A DNA stretch of 64,000 nt, taken from the NCBI RefSeq assembly GCF_947494875.1, contig NZ_CANLWM010000001.1, forward strand, positions 1,070,810 through 1,134,809. The letters run 5' to 3'. Made by a program: the position numbers and the translations under genes. The first letter of the stretch is position 1, and every line of letters starts with the position of its first letter. The notes beneath the pieces were generated by a model. It was given only the letters and a program-made list of their open reading frames with translations. It was not told the origin of the DNA and ran no database searches. Of the stretch, positions 26,099 through 34,613 are shown piece by piece. The DNA is from an uncultured Williamsia sp. (GTDB taxonomy: Bacteria; Actinomycetota; Actinomycetes; Mycobacteriales; Mycobacteriaceae).

Positions 26099-27481
26099 GT
26101 GAACGCACGGGCAGGCCGGCGCGCGAGCGTCTGGTGGACCGTCATCCCGGTGCTCGTCCTGCTCGTCGTCGCCGCGGTGGTGGCGGTCGTCGCCGTCACC
26201 GTCGACTCCGATGGTCCCGACGCGGCCGCGAACGCCCCGGCGCGCCCTGCCCCGGCGTCGGTGAGCCCGGCGATCGTGCCCGTCGCGGCGAACGCACCCG
26301 AGCCGACGCCCGCGGGGGTGGCCGCGCAACTCGCGTCGGTCACCCGGGACCCGCGCCTCGGCACGCTCAGCGGTGAGGTCTCCGACGCGCTGACCGGCCA
26401 GACGCTGTGGTCGGTGAACCCCGGCACCGCGATGACCCCGGCGTCGACGACGAAGATCCTGACCGCCGCGGCCGCGCTCCTCACCCTCCCGCTCGACGCG
26501 ACACTGACCACCCGGGTCGTCGACGCGGGCAACGGGCGGATCGTCGTGGTCGGCGCGGGTGACCCGACGATGTCGTCGCAACCCGACGGCACCGACACCT
26601 TCTTCACCGACGCGCCCCGCATCGCCGACCTCGCCGCACAGATCAGGCGCTCGGGGAGGTCGGTCTCCTCGGTCGCCGTCGACACGAGCCTGTTCACCGG
26701 GCCGGAGTTCGCGTCCACATGGGAGACCGTCGACATCGCCGGCGGCAGCATCGCCCCGATCCAGGCGTTCATGGCGGACTCGGCGCGCATCGACCCGACC
26801 CAGCTGTACTCACCGCGCAGCGCCACGCCCGCGCTCGCCGCCGCCGGCGACTTCGCCGGTGACCTCGGGCTCCCGACCGACGCGGTCTCGACGGGTACGG
26901 CACCCCAGGGCGCCCCCGTCATCGCCTCGGTGACCTCGGCGCCGCTGGAGACACGGCTGCGCGACATGCTCGTCGACTCCGACGACGTCCTCGCCGAGAC
27001 CCTGGCGATCGAGGTCGCCCGCGCGAGGAACATGCCCGCGAGCCTCGCCGGCGCGACGTCGGCGGTGACGTCGGTCCTGCGCGACGCCGGGTTCGACATG
27101 TCGCAGGTGACCCTGCGGGACACCAACGGCCTGTCGACGCAGGACCGCATCCCGGCCGGCGTCCTCGACGGGCTGCTGCGCGCCGCCGCCGGCACACAGA
27201 ACCCGAAGCTGCGTCCCCTGCTCGACATGCTCCCGATCGCCGGTGCGACCGGCACCCTGTCCGATCGCTTCTCGTCGGTCTCGGGTGTGGCGACCGCCGC
27301 CGGATGGGTGAAGGCGAAGACGGGCACACTGACAGGGGTGAGCGGACTGGCGGGCATCGTGCAGACAGTGCAGAACCGGGTGTTGACGTTCGCGCTGCTG
27401 TCGAGCGGGACCAACCCGGCCGACGCGCGACCGGCGCTCGACGCCCTCGCGGTCCGGCTGCGCGACTGCGGCTGCCGATGA
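26099..27481 (+). CDS. dacB: D-alanyl-D-alanine carboxypeptidase/endopeptidase (PBP4 type, Rv3627c-like)
   Basis: A 460-residue penicillin-binding protein of the DacB/PBP4 family. An N-terminal membrane anchor [19 protein letters not shown] precedes a Pro/Ala linker and the S13 peptidase domain: STTK (SxxK nucleophile, in [15 protein letters not shown]), the second motif in [13 protein letters not shown], and KTGT in [11 protein letters not shown]. It trims peptidoglycan stem peptides outside the membrane. GTG 26099 has GGAGGAGCGC upstream. The second motif reads SDD where the usual pattern is SxN. Its stop overlaps the next ATG by 4 bp, as in the Rv3627c-Rv3626c pair. Confidence 0.92.
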   Translation: MNARAGRRASVWWTVIPVLVLLVVAAVVAVVAVTVDSDGPDAAANAPARPAPASVSPAIVPVAANAPEPTPAGVAAQLASVTRDPRLGTLSGEVSDALTGQTLWSVNPGTAMTPASTTKILTAAAALLTLPLDATLTTRVVDAGNGRIVVVGAGDPTMSSQPDGTDTFFTDAPRIADLAAQIRRSGRSVSSVAVDTSLFTGPEFASTWETVDIAGGSIAPIQAFMADSARIDPTQLYSPRSATPALAAAGDFAGDLGLPTDAVSTGTAPQGAPVIASVTSAPLETRLRDMLVDSDDVLAETLAIEVARARNMPASLAGATSAVTSVLRDAGFDMSQVTLRDTNGLSTQDRIPAGVLDGLLRAAAGTQNPKLRPLLDMLPIAGATGTLSDRFSSVSGVATAAGWVKAKTGTLTGVSGLAGIVQTVQNRVLTFALLSSGTNPADARPALDALAVRLRDCGCR

Positions 27482-28539
27482 GTCCCTCCGAGCGCAGTGA
27501 CGCAGACGACCGCGACCTCCCCGGCGCGCGGATCGACTGGTCGCTGGCCGCCGGAGTCGGCCGCCGCCTGACCCGGCCCGGCCCGCGGACCACCACCTAC
27601 ACGCTCACCACCGCGCGCGACGAGCTCGCGACACTCGCCGCGCGCGCGGAGGGCCCGGTTCGGGAGACCACGGGTCTCGCCGACGGCCTGCCCGTCCCCG
27701 CCGCGTCCGTCCTCGACCGCCCCGAGTGGATCGACGCCGCCGCACGGTCGATGTCGGCCATGCTCGGCGGAGGCGCGTCGGCATCGCCGGGGATGGCCGG
27801 CCGCGTCGGCGGGGTCCAGGCCGGCGGTCTGCTGGCGCTGCTGTCGGGCGCGATCCTCGGCCAGTACGACCCGTTCACGCCGGACCCCGCGACCGGGACC
27901 GACGGCGTCCTGATGTTGGTGACGCCCAACATCATCGCCGTCGAGCGGTCGTTGAAGGTGGTGCCGTCGGACTTCCGCTACTGGGTGTGCCTGCACGAGG
28001 TGACCCATCGCGTGCAGTTCTCGGCGACCCCGTGGCTGCGCGACTACATGCTCGAGAACATCGCCACCATCAGCACCGAGAACGACGAGTCCGGGGCGGA
28101 GCTCGCCGCGCGGGTCGTCGGCGTGCTCCGATCGGACAAGCCCCGCGAGAAGGGCGTCCTGGGCGCCATGCAGCTCCTGCAGACCCCGGAGCAGTACGAG
28201 TCGTTCACCCGTCTGATGATGCTGGGCACCCTGTTGGAGGGCCACGCCGACCACGTCATGGACGCCGTCGGCCCGTCGCACGTCCCCACCGTCGACCGCA
28301 TCCGCTCCGCCTTCGACGAGCGTCGTCAGCGCAAGCAGAGCCCGATGCAGCGCGTCCTGCGCGCTCTGATCGGCATGGACGCCAAACTCGCGCAGTACAT
28401 CCGGGGCAAGGCGTTCGTCGACGAGGTGGTCGGGACCGTCGGGATGGCCCGCTTCAACGCGGTCTGGTCCGGACCCGAGACCCTGCCCCGCCCCGCCGAG
28501 ATCGACTCGCCGCGACTCTGGGTCGACCGGGTCCTCTGA
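27478..28539 (+). CDS. zincin-like metalloprotease, DUF2342 (Rv3626c-like)
   Basis: A 353-residue protein with a zinc-binding HEVTHRVQF (HExxH) near residue 170 and a downstream Glu candidate in LEGHADHVMDAVGP. It belongs to the DUF2342 zinicin-like family, once labelled 'coenzyme F420 biosynthesis associated' from genome context only. The conserved placement dacB-this gene-tilS-hpt is shared with M. tuberculosis Rv3627c-Rv3624c. Substrate unknown. No signal peptide is visible. Confidence 0.88.
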   Translation: MSPSERSDADDRDLPGARIDWSLAAGVGRRLTRPGPRTTTYTLTTARDELATLAARAEGPVRETTGLADGLPVPAASVLDRPEWIDAAARSMSAMLGGGASASPGMAGRVGGVQAGGLLALLSGAILGQYDPFTPDPATGTDGVLMLVTPNIIAVERSLKVVPSDFRYWVCLHEVTHRVQFSATPWLRDYMLENIATISTENDESGAELAARVVGVLRSDKPREKGVLGAMQLLQTPEQYESFTRLMMLGTLLEGHADHVMDAVGPSHVPTVDRIRSAFDERRQRKQSPMQRVLRALIGMDAKLAQYIRGKAFVDEVVGTVGMARFNAVWSGPETLPRPAEIDSPRLWVDRVL

Positions 28540-28541
28540 CG

Positions 28542-29489
28542 ATGGGCGCCGCACTCGACGCGATCGGTCGTGCGGTGTCGGGATTCGTCGCCCGGGAGGG
28601 GCTCGGCGGCGACGTCTGTGTGGCGCTGTCCGGCGGGCCGGACTCCACGGCGCTGCTCGCCGGCGCCCGCCACGCAGGTCTCATGGTGACCGCGCTCGTC
28701 GTCGACCACGGGATGCAGAACGGGTCGGCGGAGGTCGCGCAGGCGGCAGCGCGAACGGCGATCGCGCTGGGGGCGGACGCGCAGGTGCTGACGGTCGAGG
28801 TGGAAGGCCGCGGTGGTCCCGAGGCTGCAGCGCGGCGCGCGCGGTACGCGGCGATGAACGCCGCGCGAGGGCACCGACCCGTGCTGCTGGGCCACACCCT
28901 GGACGACCAGGCGGAGACGGTATTGCTCGGACTCGCCCGCGGGTCCGGCCCACGATCCATCGCGGGCATGGTGGCCTCGGACGCGCCCTGGGGCCGACCG
29001 TTGCTGACGACGCGCCGCGCGACGACCGTCGCGGCATGCGCCGAGGCGGCCGTGACGCCGTGGTCGGATCCACACAACGACGACCCGCGCTTCCTGCGGT
29101 CCCGGGTGCGGTCGGAGGTCGTGCCGATCATGACGACGGTCCTCGGCGACGCGGTCGTCCCCGCGTTGGCCCGCACGGCCGATCTCGTCCGCGACGACCT
29201 CGACGCGCTCGACGCGATCGCCGCCGAGGCGAGCGCGACGGTCGTCGTCGACGGCGGTGTGCTGCGCGAGTCGCTGGTCGCTCTCCCGCGGGCGATCCGG
29301 CGACGGGTGCTGCGGCGGTGGTTGATCGAGGGGGGAGCGAGCGAGGTGACGGCGCCGGTCCTCGCCGCGGTGGACGCCCTCGCAGACGACGACGCCCACG
29401 GCACGGTGGCCGTGGGCGGCGACGTCGACGTCCGCGTGAACGCGGTGGCCGACGGGAATTGGCTGCGTCTGCGCGCTGATCCGCGGTGA
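28542..29489 (+). CDS. tilS: tRNA(Ile)-lysidine synthetase
   Basis: A 315-residue N-type ATP pyrophosphatase. The PP-loop VALSGGPDSTALLAGA is near residue 28, followed by VVDHGMQNGSAEVAQ and LGHTLDDQAETVLLGLARGSG, the conserved TilS core; RRRVLRRWL is the TilS substrate-binding region. It converts cytidine-34 to lysidine in tRNA-Ile(CAU) so that AUA is read as Ile; essential in bacteria. The ATG is two bases after the previous stop. The short C-terminus suggests the compact actinobacterial form. Confidence 0.93.
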   Translation: MGAALDAIGRAVSGFVAREGLGGDVCVALSGGPDSTALLAGARHAGLMVTALVVDHGMQNGSAEVAQAAARTAIALGADAQVLTVEVEGRGGPEAAARRARYAAMNAARGHRPVLLGHTLDDQAETVLLGLARGSGPRSIAGMVASDAPWGRPLLTTRRATTVAACAEAAVTPWSDPHNDDPRFLRSRVRSEVVPIMTTVLGDAVVPALARTADLVRDDLDALDAIAAEASATVVVDGGVLRESLVALPRAIRRRVLRRWLIEGGASEVTAPVLAAVDALADDDAHGTVAVGGDVDVRVNAVADGNWLRLRADPR

Positions 29490-29514
29490 CGGTCGGGTGC
29501 GACCGTCACCGCGG
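29481..29514. terminator. 15-bp bidirectional hairpin terminator overlapping the tilS stop
   Basis: CCGCGGTGACGGTCG (29481-29495), loop GGTG, and its exact reverse complement (29500-29514) make a perfect 15-bp stem. It begins inside the last codons of tilS and ends 5 bp before the stop of the convergent secreted-protein gene, so it can serve both strands. Confidence 0.85.
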
Positions 29515-29519
29515 TCAGA

Positions 29520-30137
29520 TCAGCGCTTCGGCGGGACGAACGGCGAGTTGATCGTCCGGAAGTACTCCTGGACGTTGCCGATCAGCGTCGGGCCGCCGGC
29601 GGCGATGGTGCCGACGACGCCTCCGAAACCGGCGCCGGTGATCACGCCCGGGACGCAACCGACCGCGGGCAGGACGACACCGCCGATGACACAACCTGCG
29701 ACTGCGCCGACGACCGTTCCGACCAGCCCGCCGATGGACACCGCGGTACCGACGTTCGCTCCGAGCGTGTTCAGGGCGTCCTGGTCGCGCTCCTGCTTGG
29801 TCGCCGGCGCGTCGACGAGGACCTTGCCCGGCACCTCCGGCGTCAGGGTCGCGGTCCGCCCCTCGGCCGACGCCTTGATCGGCAGCGCCACATCGTTCAG
29901 CTTGTAGGTCAGCGGGAGCGCGACCGCGGTCTTGCCGTTCGTGTCGACGAACTGCAGTTGATTGTTCGCGGTGCGGACAGACCCGGCGCTCGTGGAGACC
30001 ACGACCGACTTCCCCTGCACCGACGCGTTGTAGTCGATGTCCTTGGCCGGGGCGGCGTTGGCGGGTGCGCCGGCGACGACACCCGCGACACAGGCGAACG
30101 AGGCGCCTGCTGACACCAGAGCGATTCTGAACTTCAT
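29520..30137 (-). CDS. secreted protein with glycine-rich hydrophobic C-terminus
   Basis: A 205-residue protein with a Sec signal (MKFRIALVSAG, hydrophobic core, cleavage near APANAA). The mature N-terminal half is a beta-rich domain (YNASVQGKSVVVSTSAGSVR, LPLTYKLNDVALPI, EGRTATLTPEVPGKVLV). The second half is Gly/Val/Ala-rich and hydrophobic (IGGLVGTVVGAVAGCVIGGV), with two Cys, and could insert in a membrane. This resembles secreted Nocardia/Gordonia proteins of unknown function (possibly DUF8020). The ATG at 30137 is selected because only it exposes the signal peptide. Confidence 0.7.
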   Translation of the reverse strand: MKFRIALVSAGASFACVAGVVAGAPANAAPAKDIDYNASVQGKSVVVSTSAGSVRTANNQLQFVDTNGKTAVALPLTYKLNDVALPIKASAEGRTATLTPEVPGKVLVDAPATKQERDQDALNTLGANVGTAVSIGGLVGTVVGAVAGCVIGGVVLPAVGCVPGVITGAGFGGVVGTIAAGGPTLIGNVQEYFRTINSPFVPPKR

Positions 30138-30451
30138 CGGTCGATCCATTTCGTGGTTGGTGCTGTTCCCGAGAGCAGCGCCCGCCCCCCACTGTCGACT
30201 GTTCAGCCGACCCTGAATCTCACGAACATGTCTGGCGCGGGCCACTATTCGCTTCGATTCCGTGCATGCGTCCGGGTGTGGACCACACGATATTAACGTC
30301 ACCAAATCCGGAAATGGAAACGATCGACGAAAACAACCCGTTATCTGCACGAAATCGTCGCGTGATCGGACGACGCCCCGGGACGTCGCCCGACGGGTCG
30401 ACGTGACAAGGTTGTCCTCGCAGGCGAGGTGGTCGGCGAAAGGCGTGACAG
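30138..30451. promoter_or_regulatory. 314-bp divergent promoter region with an AT-rich stretch
   Basis: No gene is seen between the divergent secreted-protein and hpt genes. The centre (about 30286-30360) is clearly more AT-rich than its surroundings and contains TAATAT on the minus strand at 30290-30295, a candidate -10 for the secreted protein. hpt has an AAAGG ribosome site seven bases before its GTG. Confidence 0.4.
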
Positions 30452-31018
30452 GTGGCCGTTCCGGGAGATCCCTACGGTGATGACATCGAGGCGGTTGTCA
30501 TCACCGAGGACCAGATCAGACAGCGCACGGCGGAGCTGGCCCAGGCCATCGCCGCCCGCTACGACGGCATCCCCGACGACCTCGTGCTGATCGGCGTCCT
30601 GAAGGGCGCCATCATGTTCATGACCGACTTCGCGCGGGCGCTGCCGATCCCGTCGCAGATGGAGTTCATGGCGGTCAGTTCGTACGGGTCGTCGACGTCG
30701 TCGTCGGGTGTCGTCCGGATCCTCAAGGACCTCGACCGCGACATCGCCGGACGCGACGTGCTCATCGTCGAGGACATCATCGACTCCGGACTGACCCTGT
30801 CGTGGCTGCTGAAGAACCTGCGCTCGCGGCAGCCCCGGTCGCTCGAGGTGTGCACGCTGCTGCGCAAGCCCGACGCCGCGCGGCGTGACGTCGACATCGC
30901 CGAGGTCGGCTTCGACATACCCAACGAGTTCGTCGTGGGCTACGGGCTCGACTACGCCGAGCGCTACCGCGACCTGCCCTACATCGGCCGGCTGAACCCC
31001 CAGGTCTACGAGCAGTGA
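30452..31018 (+). CDS. hpt: hypoxanthine phosphoribosyltransferase
   Basis: A 188-residue type I PRTase. [19 protein letters not shown] is the PPi loop region, [19 protein letters not shown] the flexible loop, [18 protein letters not shown] the PRPP-binding motif, and [26 protein letters not shown] the purine-binding end. It salvages hypoxanthine/guanine to IMP/GMP. The start is GTG 30452; the stop overlaps the following amidase GTG. Confidence 0.95.
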   Translation: MAVPGDPYGDDIEAVVITEDQIRQRTAELAQAIAARYDGIPDDLVLIGVLKGAIMFMTDFARALPIPSQMEFMAVSSYGSSTSSSGVVRILKDLDRDIAGRDVLIVEDIIDSGLTLSWLLKNLRSRQPRSLEVCTLLRKPDAARRDVDIAEVGFDIPNEFVVGYGLDYAERYRDLPYIGRLNPQVYEQ

Positions 31019-32382
31019 CCGAGACCGCGGTCGAGATCGCCGCGGACGTCGCCGCGGGTCGTCGGACGCCGCGCGAGGTCGTCGACGCCACACTCGCCCG
31101 CATCGCCGAACGGGACGGGTCGATCAACGCGTTCGTCCGCGTCCGCACCGACGCCGCGCGGGCCGAGGCCGAGGCACTTGCACAGCGCGATCTCACCGAC
31201 CTGCCACTGGCCGGGGTGCCGATCGCCGTCAAGGACAACGTCGCCGTCGCGGGGGAGCCGCTGCGGAACGGGTCGCAGGCGACCGCCGACCGTCCCTCAC
31301 CCGAGGACCACGCGATGGTCGCGCGCCTGCGTGCTGCGGGTGCGGTCGTCGTCGGTCTCACCGCGGTGCCCGAACTCTGTCTGTGGGGGGCGACCGACGT
31401 CCCCGGTCGGGTCACGCGCAACCCGTGGAACCCGTCGCTGACGCCCGGAGGCTCGTCGGGAGGCGCCGCCGCGGCGGTCGCGAGCGGGCAGGTGGTCGTC
31501 GCGCACGGCAACGACGGCCTCGGGTCGATCCGCATCCCGTCCGCCGACTGCGGACTGTTCGGCATCAAGCCGGGCCCGGGTGTCGTCCCGCCGCAGACGA
31601 GCGGCAACGGCTGGTACGGGATGTCCGAGAACGGGCCGCTGGCCACCACGGTCGCCGACGCCGCGCTGACGCTGGGCGTCATGGCGGATCGGCCCGACCT
31701 GGCCGCGGCCGGTCGGGACACCGGGGCACCGCCCGTCGGGGTGGTCGTCGCCGAGAACTTCCCACTGGCCGTCGGCTCCACCGACCCGCACTGGGCCGGG
31801 ACGCTGGCGGAGGCATCGCGGGTGCTCACCGAGATCGGGCATCGCGTGACGGCGTCGCCGCTGCCGTACCCGACCAATCCCGCGCCGTTGTTGCTGCGCT
31901 GGGTCGGGGGCGCCGCCGCCGACGCCGACGAGATCGCGTCGCAGGGTGGGGATCTCGGTCGGCTGCAGCGCCGCTCGAAGGTGCACACGTCCATCGGCCG
32001 TCTGGTGAACCGTCGCGGCCTGGTGCGCGACGAGCAGCGGACTGCGATCGTCGCGCGCGTGGAGGGGTATCTCGATCGCGCGGGCAGCGACCTGGTCATG
32101 ACGCCGACCCTCGCCCGCCCACCGATCCGTGCGCAGGAGTGGAGCCGGCGCGGGTGGCTGCCGAACATGTACGCCAACATCGGCTACGCCCCGTTCGCCG
32201 GACTGGTGAACCTGCTGCACTGGCCGGCGATGTCGGTGCCGATGGGTGTGCATCCCACCGCGGGAACTCCCATGGCTGTCCACCTGTTCGGCCGCCCGGG
32301 GTCGGAGGCGACGTTGCTCGCGGTGGCGGCGCAGATCGAGCAGGCACGTCCGTGGGCGCGGGTCGCGCCCGCCTACACGTGA
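31015..32382 (+). CDS. amidase, amidase-signature family
   Basis: A 455-residue Ser-Ser-Lys amidase. The catalytic Lys is in [12 protein letters not shown], the cis-Ser in [16 protein letters not shown], and the nucleophile Ser in the [19 protein letters not shown] loop. GTG 31015 overlaps the hpt stop (GTGA), and its own stop overlaps bluB. Substrate cannot be told from sequence; it lacks the GatA-specific partners. Position inside the hpt-bluB run suggests co-transcription rather than shared chemistry. Confidence 0.88.
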   Translation: MTETAVEIAADVAAGRRTPREVVDATLARIAERDGSINAFVRVRTDAARAEAEALAQRDLTDLPLAGVPIAVKDNVAVAGEPLRNGSQATADRPSPEDHAMVARLRAAGAVVVGLTAVPELCLWGATDVPGRVTRNPWNPSLTPGGSSGGAAAAVASGQVVVAHGNDGLGSIRIPSADCGLFGIKPGPGVVPPQTSGNGWYGMSENGPLATTVADAALTLGVMADRPDLAAAGRDTGAPPVGVVVAENFPLAVGSTDPHWAGTLAEASRVLTEIGHRVTASPLPYPTNPAPLLLRWVGGAAADADEIASQGGDLGRLQRRSKVHTSIGRLVNRRGLVRDEQRTAIVARVEGYLDRAGSDLVMTPTLARPPIRAQEWSRRGWLPNMYANIGYAPFAGLVNLLHWPAMSVPMGVHPTAGTPMAVHLFGRPGSEATLLAVAAQIEQARPWARVAPAYT

Positions 32383-33032
32383 GCGGCCCCTGCGACCCGT
32401 TCGACCCGGATGCGCGAGAAGCGGTCTACCGGGCGATCCGGAGTCGCCGTGACACACGACATTTCGCGGGCGGCGAGGTGCCCGAGGACGTGCTGGCCCG
32501 GGTGATGGGCGCCGCGCACCACGCGCCGAGCGTCGGGTTGATGCAGCCGTGGCGGTTCCTGCGCATCGTCGATCCCGCTGTGCGCGAGCAGATCCGCGAC
32601 GTCGTCGAGACCGAGCGGGTGAAGACCGCGACCGCTCTCGGCGATCGTGCCGAGGAGTTCGGGCGCCTCAAGGTCGAGGGGATCACCGAGTGTGCGGAGG
32701 TGATCGTCGTCGCTCTCGGGACCGGTCGCGACGCGCACGTGTTCGGTCGCCGCACGATGCCGCAGATGGACCTCGCCTCCGTCGCCTGCGCGATCCAGAA
32801 CATGTGGTTGGCGGCGCGCGCCGAGGGGTACGGGATGGGCTGGGTGTCGATGTTCGACCCCGCGGAACTGTCTGCGCTGCTGGGGATCCCCGACGCGGCC
32901 GACCCGATCGCGATCCTGTGCCTCGGGCCGGTGGACGCGTTCTACGACCGGCCGATGCTCGTCGAGACCGGCTGGGCCGTCGAACGCCCGCTCTCGGAAC
33001 TCTGCGCGACGGACCGTTGGCCCGCCGGCTGA
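32379..33032 (+). CDS. bluB: 5,6-dimethylbenzimidazole synthase (BluB), nitroreductase fold
   Basis: A 217-residue flavoprotein with VYRAIRSRRDTRHF, GAAHHAPSVGLMQPWRFLRI, and QMDLASVACAIQNMWLAARAEGYGMGWVSMF, which are BluB rather than general nitroreductase patterns. It cleaves reduced FMN with O2 to make 5,6-dimethylbenzimidazole, the lower ligand of vitamin B12. GTG 32379 overlaps the amidase stop by 4 bp. No other cobamide genes are in the window. Confidence 0.88.
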   Translation: MSGPCDPFDPDAREAVYRAIRSRRDTRHFAGGEVPEDVLARVMGAAHHAPSVGLMQPWRFLRIVDPAVREQIRDVVETERVKTATALGDRAEEFGRLKVEGITECAEVIVVALGTGRDAHVFGRRTMPQMDLASVACAIQNMWLAARAEGYGMGWVSMFDPAELSALLGIPDAADPIAILCLGPVDAFYDRPMLVETGWAVERPLSELCATDRWPAG

Positions 33033-33073
33033 CCCCTCCGCCGACCGTGCGGTGGATCCCGCCGAGCGGACGG

Positions 33074-33892
33074 TCAGACCTCCGGGATCGCCTCGAGCGC
33101 CGCGACGTAGCGGTCCGCGGAGCGCTGGACGGCGTCCCACGCGTCGTCGACCTGCTGATCCCAGAACGCGCTGTGCAGCACATCGAAGTCGAGTGCCGCG
33201 AGGACGTCGGCGACCCGACGGACCTCGACGGCGGGCAACGGCACCATGTTCGGGTAACTCCACATGAAGGACACCCAGCGACGATCGGCGGCCGCAAGAG
33301 GCATGTCGCCGGTGAGCAGCGCACCCCGACGACCATCCGCCGCCGGCACGTGCAGCACCGACGCGCCGGGGAAGTGCCCGCCCAGCCGGTGCAGCGACAC
33401 GCCGTGGTCGAGCTCGAGACCCTCGCCGTCCCAGAGCTCGATCGCCGGATCCGGACGCATGATCCAGCGCTCGTCGACCCGGGGTAGATGGATCGGACAG
33501 TCGAACCGACGGGCCCACTCGACCATGGTCGACCAGTAGTGCGGATGCGAGATCGCGATGCCCGCCAGTCCACCGCGGGATTCGATCTCCTCGGCGAGGA
33601 CGTCGTCGAGGAGGGCGACGCAGTCCCACAGCAGGTTGCTGTCGCCGTAGGGCACCAGCAGCGCGCGCTGTCCGATCCCGACCTTCGGCTCCGCGCCGAC
33701 GCCGAGGAAGTCGCCCTGCATCCGGGTCACGGACCGGTGGTCGCGACGGAGTTCGGACAGCGACGTCCACCGCTGCCCGTCCGGCCCGACGTACTGCCGC
33801 GGGTCGACGCAGATCGCGCACTCGGCCGGCGCGTCGTCGACGGGGACGTCGAACTGGACCGCACACGTCGCGCAGATCGCGAGGTCACTCAT
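33074..33892 (-). CDS. MBL-fold metallo-hydrolase with N-terminal Cys-rich segment
   Basis: A 272-residue protein. The N-terminus holds CATCAVQF and ECAIC, a four-Cys zinc-ribbon-like element, before a metallo-beta-lactamase fold: ISHPHYWSTMVEWARRF in place of the usual HxHxDH, LHRLGGHFPGASVLHVP and ALLTGDMPLA. The altered first motif suggests a changed metal site. ATG 33892 (MSDLAIC) is used; the longer frame only translates the upstream repeat array. Substrate unknown. Confidence 0.75.
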   Translation of the reverse strand: MSDLAICATCAVQFDVPVDDAPAECAICVDPRQYVGPDGQRWTSLSELRRDHRSVTRMQGDFLGVGAEPKVGIGQRALLVPYGDSNLLWDCVALLDDVLAEEIESRGGLAGIAISHPHYWSTMVEWARRFDCPIHLPRVDERWIMRPDPAIELWDGEGLELDHGVSLHRLGGHFPGASVLHVPAADGRRGALLTGDMPLAAADRRWVSFMWSYPNMVPLPAVEVRRVADVLAALDFDVLHSAFWDQQVDDAWDAVQRSADRYVAALEAIPEV

Positions 33893-33896
33893 CGAC

Positions 33897-33995
33897 CGTC
33901 CACTCGACCTCTCCGACCGCCCACTCGACCTCTCCGACCGCCCACTCGACGTCTCCGACCGCCCACTCGACGTCTCCGACCGCCCACTCGACGGG
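33897..33995. repeat. five-copy 21-bp direct tandem repeat (CCGCCCACTCGACSTCTCCGA)
   Basis: The motif CACTCGAC recurs at 33901, 33922, 33943, 33964 and 33985, exactly 21 bp apart. The array fills the gap between the PPOX gene stop (33996) and the MBL gene start (33892), both on the minus strand. Unlike the copies at 13.5 and 52.2 kb all five units have one orientation, so no large hairpin forms. Confidence 0.9.
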
Positions 33996-34478
33996 TCAGT
34001 CCTGGGCATCCAGCTTGTCGGCGACGTCCTGCGGGAAACCGCCGGTCGCGATCGGGCCCCATCGGGTGGGGGTGACCCGGATCAGCGACTTGTCCTGCGT
34101 CGCCATCGCCGCGCGGTACTCGTCCCAGTCGGGGTGCTCGCCCGAGATCGACCGGAAGTACTCGACCAGACCGTCCGTCGACTCGGGCTGATGCAGGACC
34201 TCCGCGGTGCCGTCCACCTGCACCCAGGCACCGTCGAAGTCCTCGGAGAGCACGCACACCGACACCTCCGGTCGGGCAGCCGCGTTCTTCGTCTTCGCAC
34301 GTCCGGGATAGGTCGAGATGACGATCCGTCCCTCCCCGTCGACGCCGCCGGTCACCGGCGAGACCTGCGGCGATCCGTTCGCGCGGGTGGTCACCAGGAT
34401 CAGATGGTGTCGGGTTCGGACGAAGTCGAGCAGCTCGTCGAGCTCGACGCGGTCTGTGGTCGCGATGTTCCTCGCCAT
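33996..34478 (-). CDS. PPOX-class F420/flavin-dependent oxidoreductase (Rv1155-like)
   Basis: A 160-residue split-barrel protein of the pyridoxamine-5'-phosphate-oxidase superfamily. LILVTTRANGSPQVSPVTGGVD, IVISTYPGRAKTKNAAARPEVSVCVLSEDF and WVQVDGTAEVL match the actinobacterial PPOX enzymes that bind coenzyme F420. A C-terminal SLIRVTPTRWGP closes the fold. The natural substrate is unknown. It is transcribed away from ftsH. Confidence 0.82.
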   Translation of the reverse strand: MARNIATTDRVELDELLDFVRTRHHLILVTTRANGSPQVSPVTGGVDGEGRIVISTYPGRAKTKNAAARPEVSVCVLSEDFDGAWVQVDGTAEVLHQPESTDGLVEYFRSISGEHPDWDEYRAAMATQDKSLIRVTPTRWGPIATGGFPQDVADKLDAQD

Positions 34479-34613
34479 GTGCCCAGCGTAGGCCGCGTCA
34501 CACCCCGCCGACCGGGGCCACGGGAACGCCCGGCGTCCGCCAGGCGTTCACGGGTAGCCTGACCGAACAGGTGTACCCACTACGAAGGGACGCGCCGGCG
34601 CCGACCGGGACGT

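Noticed and set aside
33033..33075. Terminator between bluB and the MBL gene
   Set aside because: GACCGT/ACGGTC can pair across 21 bases, but the inner part does not pair well; too weak to call.
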